In this document: positions 5,852 through 11,072 of the stretch, piece after piece
Numbering within the stretch: the first letter of the stretch is position 1
Layout of the letters: the number at the start of each line of letters is the position of its first letter
NCBI GenBank assembly: GCA_002779665.1
Contig: PEVZ01000028.1
Coordinates: 2,024-13,599, forward strand
Direction: 5' to 3'
Origin: Candidatus Roizmanbacteria bacterium CG06_land_8_20_14_3_00_34_14
Lineage (GTDB): Bacteria > Patescibacteriota > Microgenomatia > UBA1406 > GWC2-37-13
Length of the DNA stretch: 11,576 nucleotides
Notes under the pieces: model-generated
Database searches by the model: none
Told to the model about the DNA's origin: nothing
Seen by the model: the letters and a program-made list of their open reading frames with translations, nothing else
Made by a program: the position numbers and the translations under genes

Positions 5852-6119
5852 TACGGGGTAGTGTACGGCTGCACAGGAGGCTTGAATAGAATAATGGGCT
5901 CATATGAAAGTAATTTCATATGATAATTGGCTTATAACGGCGAATTCCGACTTAGTCGGAGAACGCCGCGGGAATCCTGACAAAATCAGGAGCCTGTAGA
6001 GACTGAACGCCAACCCCCGCTTCAAGCGGGGTGAAGACACAGTCCGACACTCCAAGTAATTGGAGGTAACAGTTTGCATAATCTCCTAGACCGCGGTTCG
6101 ACTCCCGGCCCCGTAACCA
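5852..6119 (+). tRNA. tRNA with CAU anticodon (Met or Ile2), interrupted by a group I intron
   Basis: Exons 5852-5882 and 6077-6119 assemble into a 74-nt tRNA including an encoded CCA. The acceptor stem TACGGGG (5852-5858) pairs with CCCCGTA (6109-6115), followed by A73 and CCA. The D-stem is GTGT/GCAC (5861-5864 with 5871-5874), and the anticodon stem is GGAGG/TCTCC (5876-5880 with 6082-6086). Joining CT to CATAA gives a 7-nt loop with U33 and anticodon CAU. The T-loop is TTCGACT (6097-6103). It lacks initiator features (pairing 1-72, U11-A24, no GGG/CCC in the anticodon stem), so it is elongator Met or Ile2 (lysidine-modified). Oddities: the D-loop is only ACGGCT (6 nt), and the T-stem pairs fully only if C6094 bulges out (CCG-c-GG with CCCGG). 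It may be functional or decaying. Confidence 0.85.
5883..6076 (+). ncRNA. Group I self-splicing intron, about 194 nt, no ORF
   Basis: Helices found by eye: P1, exon GGCU (5879-5882) with GGCU (5897-5900), ending in the required U·G pair. P2, TCATATGAAA-GTAA-TTTCATATGA (5900-5923). P3, TTGGC (5927-5931) with GCCAA (6009-6013). P4, CGGCG (5938-5942) with CGCCG (5964-5968). P5, CCGAC/GTCGG (5947-5959). P6, TCCTGA/TCAGGA (5975-5991). P7, GACTG (6001-6005) with CAGTC (6040-6044). P8, CCCCGC/GCGGGG (6015-6031). P9, CTCCAA-GTAA-TTGGAG (6050-6065). P10, CAU of the 3' exon with AUG (5894-5896). The intron ends in the obligate G (6076). The core AGAGACTG...GAAGACACAGTCC resembles cyanobacterial tRNA-Leu and Azoarcus tRNA-Ile introns (IC3-like). 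No reading frame of its own is present. Confidence 0.88.
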
Positions 6120-6121
6120 AT

Positions 6122-6391
6122 ATGTATTACTTATACATTCTCCGTTGTCGTGATAATTCTTTATATTGTGGACAGACAAATAACCTTGAAAGAAGAATTA
6201 ACGAACATAATTTTGATAATAATAAATCAGCAAAATATTTACGTGGTAAAAAACCGGTTAAACTTGTTTATTCAGAAAAGTATTCAACTTTACAAGAGGC
6301 AATGAAAAGAGAAGTTCAAATTAAAAAATTAACTAAAGCAAAAAAAGAGGCCATGATAGAAAGCAAAAATAATTTATTGAAGATAATTTAG
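6122..6391 (+). CDS. GIY-YIG nuclease-domain protein (UPF0213/YhbQ-like)
   Basis: An 89-residue single-domain GIY-YIG protein. YYLYILRC and SLYCGQTNNLERRINEHN give the paired GIY (LYI) and YIG (YCG) strands plus the conserved Arg. The downstream YSEKYSTLQEAMKREVQIKKLTKAKKEAMI holds the UPF0213 pattern with the metal-binding Glu of the REVQIKKL helix. The start is ATG 6122; the frame is open upstream into the tRNA 3' exon and intron (an ATG at 6074), but homology begins at MYYLYIL. The ATG is only 2 nt after the CCA of the tRNA, with no promoter or Shine-Dalgarno of its own. It is therefore probably co-transcribed with the tRNA and left with a 2-nt leader after 3' processing. UPF0213 proteins are widespread housekeeping-like genes of unclear role; a link to the intron is inference. 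Confidence 0.88.
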   Translation: MYYLYILRCRDNSLYCGQTNNLERRINEHNFDNNKSAKYLRGKKPVKLVYSEKYSTLQEAMKREVQIKKLTKAKKEAMIESKNNLLKII

Positions 6392-6403
6392 ATTATTTTT
6401 TAA

Positions 6404-6409
6404 TATAAT
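6404..6409 (+). promoter_or_regulatory. -10 box of the glycosyltransferase gene
   Basis: TATAAT ends 7 nt before the ATG at 6417, in a 25-nt spacer after the GIY-YIG stop. This predicts a leaderless or one-base-leader transcript. No convincing -35 is visible. Confidence 0.5.
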
Positions 6410-6416
6410 ATAGATT

Positions 6417-7346
6417 ATGGACAACTTCTTGCTCTCAATAATAATTCCTGTTTTTAATGAAGAACAAAATATTGAACCATTAGTTAAACGTCTCATTCCC
6501 ATTGTAAAAAATTTTTCTTATGAAATTATCTTTGTTGACGATGGGTCAAAAGATAAAACGGTTGTTAATATAAAAAAACAAACTTTTAAAAATAAAAATA
6601 TTAAGCTGATTTCTTTTTATCGAAATTTTGGACATCAAATGGCACTTACCGCCGGATACGAAATCGCTAAAGGAGATTGTGTAATCACAATCGACGCTGA
6701 CCTTCAAGACCCTCCGGAAATAATCCCTCAAATGATTGAAAAATGGCAAAAAGGGGCAAAAATAGTCTACGCAAAAAGAAGTGAACGCGAGGGTGAGAGT
6801 TTTTTTAAAAAAATTACGGCAACATTTTTTTATCAGTTAATTAATCTTTTGTCTGATATCGCTATTCCCCGAGAGGTTGGGGACTTCCGTCTTCTTGATA
6901 AACAAGTTGTAACTTTTTTAAATAATCTCAATGAAAGACAAAGTTTCCTTAGAGGTTTAGTCTCTTGGGGAGGATATCCAACTGAATTTGTATATTTTAA
7001 AAGAGATAAAAGATTGACCGGTAAGACTCATTATGGTTTTTTTAAGATGTTAAATTTTGCCCTTGAGGGAATCACTTCTTTTTCAGTAAAACCCCTTCGC
7101 ATTGCCACTTATTTCGGATTTATGTCTGGAATATTTGGTTTTTTGGGAATTATATATGAATTGATTAGAAAAGCCGTCTCCCCGCAATCATTTGTCATTG
7201 GCTGGGCTGGTCTTTTTACGGCAATTATGTTTATTGGTGGAATTCAACTGATCACAATTGGAATAATCGGTGAGTATATTGGTAAAATATATCAGGAAGT
7301 ACAAAAAAGGCCGAAGTATTTGATTAGAGAACAAATCAATGTATGA
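6417..7346 (+). CDS. Family 2 glycosyltransferase, DPM1/GtrB-like, with C-terminal membrane anchor
   Basis: A 309-residue polyprenyl-phosphate glycosyltransferase-type GT2 enzyme, expected to move a sugar from a nucleotide donor to undecaprenyl phosphate at the inner face of the membrane. Visible motifs: SIIIPVFNEEQNIEPL (N-terminal GT-A strand), VDDGSKDKT, ISFYRNFGHQMALTAGYEIAKGD, ITIDADLQDPPE (metal-binding D-x-D plus the family QDPPE) and EVGDFRLLDKQVV with QSFLRG. The C-terminus has two membrane helices (about residues 231-250 and 262-287) ending in GEYIGKIYQEVQKRPKYLI, the usual end of GtrB/bactoprenol glucosyltransferases. Length matches the family. Sugar and pathway cannot be told; no flippase or further sugar genes are adjacent. 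Confidence 0.92.
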   Translation: MDNFLLSIIIPVFNEEQNIEPLVKRLIPIVKNFSYEIIFVDDGSKDKTVVNIKKQTFKNKNIKLISFYRNFGHQMALTAGYEIAKGDCVITIDADLQDPPEIIPQMIEKWQKGAKIVYAKRSEREGESFFKKITATFFYQLINLLSDIAIPREVGDFRLLDKQVVTFLNNLNERQSFLRGLVSWGGYPTEFVYFKRDKRLTGKTHYGFFKMLNFALEGITSFSVKPLRIATYFGFMSGIFGFLGIIYELIRKAVSPQSFVIGWAGLFTAIMFIGGIQLITIGIIGEYIGKIYQEVQKRPKYLIREQINV

Positions 7347-7440
7347 GAGATATGATAGAAATAGATGGAAATAAGTAGAGATACAATTGTATTTCAATTA
7401 ATTTCTATATATTTCAATGTATTTCTATTTATTTCTATGA
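7347..7440. repeat. Inverted 10-bp-period spacer repeat (word ATTTCTATnn)
   Basis: The right arm is five consecutive decamers starting ATTTC at 7391, 7401, 7411, 7421 and 7431 (alternating ATTTCAATxx and ATTTCTATxx). The left arm (about 7350-7380) carries the complement, in nnATAGAAAT-like decamers, and the two meet at the palindrome ATACAATTGTAT (7381-7392). It can form a long imperfect hairpin after the glycosyltransferase gene. The last decamer contains the start codon of the next small gene. Confidence 0.75.
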
Positions 7441-7586
7441 AGGGACTTGGGTATATCTTAATCTCCGTAGGGATTGCTCTTCTTATTTTTGTTGGCTATA
7501 ACTTTATCAAAGAAAAAAATAAAATGGCCTCACCTATTCCGGAAGATAAAGGGGTGAGGGTCATCTTCGTAACTCCATCAAAATAA
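7437..7586 (+). CDS. Small single-pass membrane protein, 49 residues
   Basis: The start is placed at ATG 7437 (MKGLGYILISVGIALLIFVGYNF). An ATG at 7365 is in frame but would translate the repeat arms, giving a non-conserved low-complexity leader. The product has one membrane segment (about residues 5-23), a basic KEKNK stop-transfer stretch and a short tail, ASPIPEDKGVRVIFVTPSK, presumably outside the membrane. I do not recognise a family. Such short membrane proteins with a proline-containing tail are common in this kind of genome. No Shine-Dalgarno is present; the start lies in a spacer repeat. Being a real gene is likely but not certain. Confidence 0.5.
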   Translation: MKGLGYILISVGIALLIFVGYNFIKEKNKMASPIPEDKGVRVIFVTPSK

Positions 7587-7590
7587 AGAA

Positions 7591-7712
7591 TTTACAATAT
7601 CCAACTCCAATTATCAACATCCAAATACCAATAACAAACTAATTTTTGATTATTGGTAATATTAAAAATTGGTTAGTATTGGCGTTGATCATTGGTTTAT
7701 TGGTTATTTTTG
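7591..7712. repeat. Inverted spacer repeat between convergent genes (word ATTGGTnn / complement)
   Basis: The left arm (7595-7646) is rich in CCAA words (ATCCAACT, ATCAACATCC, ACCAATAAC). The right arm (7649-7710) carries their complement (ATTGGTAAT, ATTGGTTAGT, ATTGGCGTTG, ATTGGTTT, ATTGGTTATT) at intervals of about 8-15 bp. The arms can fold on each other imperfectly and lie between the stops of a (+) and a (-) gene, a place where a two-way terminator would be useful. There is no gene in this 135-nt gap. Confidence 0.7.
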
Positions 7713-7721
7713 AGAAGTCAG

Positions 7722-8117
7722 TTATTCCCCTAGTTTAAATTCAAACAAATTAGGTTTAGTTGATCCGTCTTGTTGAGTTCCTCCCAAGAATAAGGTCTGA
7801 ATTATTGTCATTATTAAAAACGCACTAACAAAAAGAATAAATCCGATCAAAGCATATTTTAAAGTGCCTTGGGCTTTTTTAATCGCTTCGGCATTGCCGA
7901 ATGAAGTCAGATATTTAAATGAGCCAACCACAAACATAATAAATAAAACTATTATAATAAAAAATGAAGCCATATAAAGAATATTACCAAAGACTATCTC
8001 TAAACATTTGAGGGTAGGAACGCCGTCAACAACGCAACTTGGACCACCTTTGAAGGTCTGATCCCATTCCTGAATCTGAGCGTAAACAGTAAAAAGAGGC
8101 AACATTAAATTAAACAC
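7722..8117 (-). CDS. T4SS-pilin-like (TrbC/VirB2 type) membrane protein
   Basis: A 131-residue protein with an N-terminal hydrophobic signal (MFNLMLPLFTVYAQ), a short polar region with two cysteines (SCVVDGVPTLKC, possibly disulfide-bonded outside the cell) and two membrane helices (about 46-68 and 87-111). The helices are joined by the basic loop KYLTSFGNAEAIKKAQGTLKYALIG. The loop pattern (fGn.eai.kAq.tL..aliG) is the hallmark of the patescibacterial T4SS-pilin family, distantly related to TrbC/VirB2. It is a paralogue of the gene just upstream, with 5 nt between them, so they share a transcript and may build a mixed pilus or channel. No ATPase or coupling protein is in this window. Confidence 0.82.
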   Translation of the reverse strand: MFNLMLPLFTVYAQIQEWDQTFKGGPSCVVDGVPTLKCLEIVFGNILYMASFFIIIVLFIMFVVGSFKYLTSFGNAEAIKKAQGTLKYALIGFILFVSAFLIMTIIQTLFLGGTQQDGSTKPNLFEFKLGE

Positions 8118-8122
8118 GATTT

Positions 8123-8500
8123 TTATTGACCAGGTGTAATTAATTTTGGAAACAGTATATTTTTCGTGATTCCCATTCCAATACCAAGAACACTTTCAAT
8201 AACTCCAATAATGGTAAGAACTGCAAAAAGAAGAATTACTCCAATTAAAGCTGCTTGAATTTTTTCTCGGGCTTTATCGACTGATTCTTTATTACCGCCT
8301 GAAGTAATCCAGGCCATTGCCCCCATTAATAGATAAAGAACAGCGACCAAGCCGGAAATAATAAAAAACATTCTAATGACAAAAGTTAAGACGTTTTCAA
8401 AAGGTGGAATTGTAAAACCAAGATTAACTGGAGCTGATGACACATCAGGAAGAGCTACACTACGAGAATCTGCTAATAATTTTCCAATTGCCTTAACCAT
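8123..8500 (-). CDS. T4SS-pilin-like (TrbC/VirB2 type) membrane protein, first of the pair
   Basis: A 125-residue paralogue of the following gene. A polar N-terminus without an obvious cleavable signal (VKAIGKLLADSRSVALPDVSSAPVNLGFTIPPF) precedes two membrane helices (about 39-62 and 83-108). Between them is the characteristic loop MAWITSGGNKESVDKAREKIQAALIG, the SGGn...v..Ar.ki..AiiG motif typical of these pilins. The tail is short and ends KLITPGQ. Its promoter is the clearest in the window: TTGACA, 17 bp, TATACT, 6 nt, ATG, so the transcript should be leaderless. Confidence 0.85.
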   Translation of the reverse strand: MVKAIGKLLADSRSVALPDVSSAPVNLGFTIPPFENVLTFVIRMFFIISGLVAVLYLLMGAMAWITSGGNKESVDKAREKIQAALIGVILLFAVLTIIGVIESVLGIGMGITKNILFPKLITPGQ

Positions 8501-8506
8501 AGAAAA

Positions 8507-8535
8507 AGTATAGACAATCTTTTTCCCGATGTCAA
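8507..8535 (-). promoter_or_regulatory. Near-consensus promoter of the pilin pair
   Basis: On the (-) strand TTGACA (complement of 8530-8535) is followed by exactly 17 bp and TATACT (complement of 8507-8512). The ATG at 8500 begins 6 nt after the -10. Both hexamers and the spacing match housekeeping-sigma promoters, and the position predicts initiation at the start codon. Confidence 0.8.
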
Positions 8536-8540
8536 TAGCG

Positions 8541-8610
8541 ATTAGATTAAATCAGATTTAATCGGATATAATCGGATAGAATTAGCTAAGAGATAAGATT
8601 TAATTAGATG
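8541..8610. repeat. 10-bp-period repeat array, left of the four-helix-bundle gene
   Basis: About seven decamers in register: ATTAGATTAA, ATCAGATTTA, ATCGGATATA, ATCGGATAGA, ATTAGCTAAG, then a slightly shifted set including ATTAGATGAA and ATCAGTTTAA. The reverse complement of the same words forms the array at 8971-9010 on the other side of the gene. It occupies the gap between the pilin promoter and the 3' end of the four-helix-bundle gene. Confidence 0.85.
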
Positions 8611-8618
8611 AAATCAGT

Positions 8619-8957
8619 TTAAAACTTAGAGGAAAATGCATTAATTTGTTTTCCTAAGATGATATATTCTTCCTGTAATTTATCTGTATTTATTTCGTAA
8701 ACTAGATAAATAACTTTAAGGTGAGTTACAACTTCATTGGCTGAACCTGAAGAAATTTCCAAATAATTTTTAGTTTGTTTTTTAGAACGGAAAAAACCTT
8801 CAGATATATTTGCAGGAACAGAAATAGAGGCTCTTTTTATCTGGTCACATAAAGAATAATCTTTTGACAATTCATAATTATTTTTGATCAATAAATAGAT
8901 TTCTTTTACTAATTCTAAGGATTTTTGATAAATCCGTAAATCTTTTATTTGAAACAT
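8619..8957 (-). CDS. Four-helix-bundle protein (S23 / 23S rRNA intervening-sequence protein family)
   Basis: A 112-residue protein of the TIGR02436/S23 family, named from ORFs found in 23S rRNA intervening sequences and related to the Avd accessory proteins of diversity-generating retroelements; it forms a pentameric basic barrel in known structures. Motifs: FQIKDLRIYQKSLELVKEIY (helix 1, the DL.vwq.a..l...iy pattern), SLCDQIKRASISVPANISEGFFRSKKQTKNYLEISSGSANEV (the family core lc.QirRAa.SI..NiaEG......k.f..fl..a.gS..E) and a C-terminal helix. Length is normal. It is not inside an rRNA, and no reverse transcriptase is near, so the founding contexts do not apply. Arrays of a shared 10-bp word flank it in opposite orientation. 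Confidence 0.93.
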   Translation of the reverse strand: MFQIKDLRIYQKSLELVKEIYLLIKNNYELSKDYSLCDQIKRASISVPANISEGFFRSKKQTKNYLEISSGSANEVVTHLKVIYLVYEINTDKLQEEYIILGKQINAFSSKF

Positions 8958-8970
8958 GTTTTTATTTAAA

Positions 8971-9010
8971 CTGATTTTATCCGATTAAATCTGATTTTAT
9001 CCGATTCTAT
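8971..9010. repeat. 10-bp-period repeat array, right of the four-helix-bundle gene
   Basis: Four exact-length decamers: CTGATTTTAT, CCGATTAAAT, CTGATTTTAT, CCGATTCTAT, the first and third identical. Their reverse complement matches the 8541-8580 array, sharing the 20-mer AAATCAGATTTAATCGGATA. The last base coincides with the end of the comM reading frame. Confidence 0.9.
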
Positions 9011-10530
9011 CACTCGTCATGTGACCTAAACTGTAATGCCTCCGCCACGTAACTCGCTTCTATTTTCGCAGTTCCATTCAGGTCGGCGATCGTCTGACTG
9101 ATTTTGATCGTCTTAAAATAACTCCTGGCCGAAAGAGAAAGATTGGCAATTGCCTGTTTTAAAATTGTAACCGCCTCAGACGTTAGTTGACAAAATTTTT
9201 TTATTTGAGCTGAGGACATCTCGCCATTATTAAAAATTTTTAGCCCCTTAAATCTTTTTCGTTGAATTTCTCTTGCTTTAACAACTCTTTCTCTCACTTT
9301 CTGACTGGACTCACTCAGAATATTACTGGTTAATTTTTCTTCTGAGACTGATGGAACATCGATATGTAAATCAATTCGGTCCAAGAGAGGTCCTGATAAT
9401 CTTTTTTGATATTTTAAAATTGTTCCGGGGAGACAGTGGCAGGGTTTTTTTTCGTGTCCCAAATATCCGCAGGGACAGGGGTTTGAGGCAGCTAAGAGCA
9501 AAAAGCGGGATGGAAAAATAAGCGTTCCTGACGCTCTTGATATTGTGATAAATCCATCCTCAAGAGGTTGGCGAAGTGATTCTAAAGTCGTCCGGGGAAA
9601 CTCCGGGATTTCATCCAAAAATAAAACTCCCCGATGAGCCAAAGAAATTTCACCTGGTGACGGGTTGGAGCCACCACCGACTAAACCAATTCGGGACGTC
9701 GTGTGATGAGGAGAACGGAAAGGCCGACTGACAATAAAATCCTGATTATAAAGTAAGCCGGCAACGGAATAAATTTTCGTCACTTCAAGGATTTCCTCCT
9801 TTTCCATCGGTGGCAAAATAGACGGAAAAGCCCGTGACAATAGCGTTTTGCCCGTCCCCGGCGGACCTTTTAGAATAACATTGTGAAATCCGGAAGCTGC
9901 AATCTCAAGCGCCCTTTTAGCCGTCTCTTGGCCTTTGATATCTTCAAATAAATTGTCATATTTTTCCTCCTTTATAAGACTGATAAAATTTTTATGAGGA
10001 GAGGGAGGAATTATTTTAACTTTATTCAAATGCAAAATTAAATTAACTAAATTATCGACTGGATAAACATCTATCCCATCAACTAAAATCACTTCGTTGA
10101 GATTTTCCGGCGAGACGAAAATTTTTTTGATTTTTTTTGACTTGGCCAAAAGGGCAATTGAAATAGCTCCCGGTACCCGACGGACATCACCTTTTAAAGA
10201 CAGTTCTCCAATAAATAGACTATCTGAAAGATTTTCCTTCCCAATCATCCCTCCCGCCGATAAAATCCCAACCGCGATTGGCAAATCAAAAGCCGAGCCG
10301 ACTTTTGGAATATCAGCCGGAGCCAAATTGACGGTAATTCGAGTATCGGGGATTTGAAAAGAGGCGTTATTAATAGCCGCCCTGACTCGCTCTCGTGCCT
10401 CCCCCACCGCCTTATCAGGCAGACCAACTATGGTAAAACCGGGGAAACCTTTCGAAGCCACATCCACTTCAACCTCAATCAAAATTCCATCTAAACCAAT
10501 CACCGTACCGGAAAAAATTTTGGCAAGCAT
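9010..10530 (-). CDS. comM: YifB/ComM family Mg-chelatase-like AAA+ ATPase
   Basis: ComM is a hexameric AAA+ DNA helicase that promotes branch migration during natural transformation in Gram-negative bacteria. The 506-residue protein is full length: an N-terminal ChlI-like domain (SGTVIGLDGILIEVEVDV to IGELSLKGDVRRVPG, about residues 7-120) is followed by the AAA+ core. Walker A is GPPGTGKT (222-229), and Walker B is GVLFLDEIPEF near 300. SRPFRSPHHTTSRIGLVGGGSNPSPGEISLAHRG is the Mg-chelatase signature, and a cysteine cluster (CPCGYLGHEKKPCHC) follows. SGPLLDRIDLHIDVP contains sensor/arginine-finger residues, and the C-terminal lid domain (LSARSYFKTIKISQTIADL) closes the protein. Its start lies next to a repeat and no clear promoter is seen. 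Confidence 0.95.
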   Translation of the reverse strand: MLAKIFSGTVIGLDGILIEVEVDVASKGFPGFTIVGLPDKAVGEARERVRAAINNASFQIPDTRITVNLAPADIPKVGSAFDLPIAVGILSAGGMIGKENLSDSLFIGELSLKGDVRRVPGAISIALLAKSKKIKKIFVSPENLNEVILVDGIDVYPVDNLVNLILHLNKVKIIPPSPHKNFISLIKEEKYDNLFEDIKGQETAKRALEIAASGFHNVILKGPPGTGKTLLSRAFPSILPPMEKEEILEVTKIYSVAGLLYNQDFIVSRPFRSPHHTTSRIGLVGGGSNPSPGEISLAHRGVLFLDEIPEFPRTTLESLRQPLEDGFITISRASGTLIFPSRFLLLAASNPCPCGYLGHEKKPCHCLPGTILKYQKRLSGPLLDRIDLHIDVPSVSEEKLTSNILSESSQKVRERVVKAREIQRKRFKGLKIFNNGEMSSAQIKKFCQLTSEAVTILKQAIANLSLSARSYFKTIKISQTIADLNGTAKIEASYVAEALQFRSHDE

Positions 10531-10537
10531 AATAATA

Positions 10538-10620
10538 AGTTCATAAAGTTTGTAAAGTTGTAAAGTTTTAAAGAAAAATGTGACTTTATGAACTTTATGG
10601 ACTTTATAACTTTATTAACT
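10538..10620. repeat. Inverted 8-9-bp-period spacer repeat upstream of comM and trxA
   Basis: The left arm (10539-10574) is four copies of an AGTTnnTAA-type word (AGTTCATAA, AGTTTGTAA, AGTTGTAA, AGTTTTAA). The right arm (10583-10620) is the complement (ACTTTATGA, ACTTTATGG, ACTTTATA, ACTTTATTA, ACT), around an 8-nt centre. The arms can pair imperfectly. The 221-nt gap between the divergent comM and trxA genes otherwise holds only the trxA promoter; 10621-10710 shows nothing I recognise. Confidence 0.85.
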
Positions 10621-10714
10621 CTTTTGTCAACCGCTTATAACCTACAAAAACACTCAAATGGATTGATACAACAACAATAAAATGACGATATATACCAGGC
10701 TTTTTATTTTCCGT

Positions 10715-10743
10715 TTGACATTAAAAATTCTGCGTATTAAGAT
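10715..10743 (+). promoter_or_regulatory. trxA promoter
   Basis: TTGACA (10715-10720), a 17-bp spacer, and TAAGAT (10738-10743), then 8 nt to the ATG at 10752. A perfect -35 with correct spacing makes this a good promoter despite the weaker -10, and it predicts a leader of zero to two bases. Confidence 0.65.
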
Positions 10744-10751
10744 ATAAACCT

Positions 10752-11069
10752 ATGGCAGTTTTACATCTTGATAAAAATAATTTTGAAGCTGAGGTTTTGA
10801 AAAGTAAGGGTGTTGTTTTAGTTGATTTTTTTGCGACTTGGTGTGGGCCATGCAAAATGACCGGACCGATCATCGATCAATTAGCTGAAGAGGTAAAAAA
10901 TGTTAACTTTGTAAAAGTTGATGTTGATCAAAATCAGGAATTAGCCTCTCAATATCAGATTTTTTCTATTCCTACATTTTTAATTTTTAAAGATGGAGAA
11001 GTCGTTGGTCAATTCGTCGGAGCCCAAAGTAAAGAAGGATTCCTTTCTGAGATAAACAAAGTGGTCTAA
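10752..11069 (+). CDS. trxA: Thioredoxin
   Basis: A 105-residue classical thioredoxin, the cytosolic dithiol reductant that is recycled by thioredoxin reductase. VVLVDFFATWCGPCKM contains the WCGPC active site (Cys31 and Cys34). Asp25 of the VDFFA strand is the buried acid, FSIPTFLIFKDGEVVGQFVGA supplies the cis-proline (near residue 75) and the GxxvgxxxGa C-terminal motif. There is no signal peptide. The length is typical. It stands alone on the (+) strand, with its own promoter and a repeat array after it; the reductase is not in the window. Confidence 0.97.
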   Translation: MAVLHLDKNNFEAEVLKSKGVVLVDFFATWCGPCKMTGPIIDQLAEEVKNVNFVKVDVDQNQELASQYQIFSIPTFLIFKDGEVVGQFVGAQSKEGFLSEINKVV

Positions 11070-11072
11070 ACA

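Noticed and set aside
5852..6119. tmRNA (ssrA) as the explanation of a long RNA with tRNA-like ends
   Set aside because: A full anticodon stem-loop with CAU appears after removal of the middle, and the middle has group I helices P2-P9. There is no tag reading frame and no pseudoknot series.
6074..6121. Upstream in-frame extension of the GIY-YIG protein
   Set aside because: It would translate the tRNA 3' exon; homology begins at MYYLYIL (6122).
5952..6179. 75-residue (-) strand reading frame
   Set aside because: It lies opposite the intron and tRNA and mirrors structured RNA; there is no family resemblance.
8619..8957. Avd-type protein of a diversity-generating retroelement
   Set aside because: No reverse transcriptase, template repeat or variable repeat is seen. 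The sequence fits the stand-alone S23 group.
8541..9010. CRISPR array
   Set aside because: Units are 10 bp, contiguous and degenerate with no spacers, and no cas genes are present.
10097..10357. 86-residue (+) strand reading frame inside comM
   Set aside because: It is antisense to the conserved N-terminal domain of ComM and has no features of its own.
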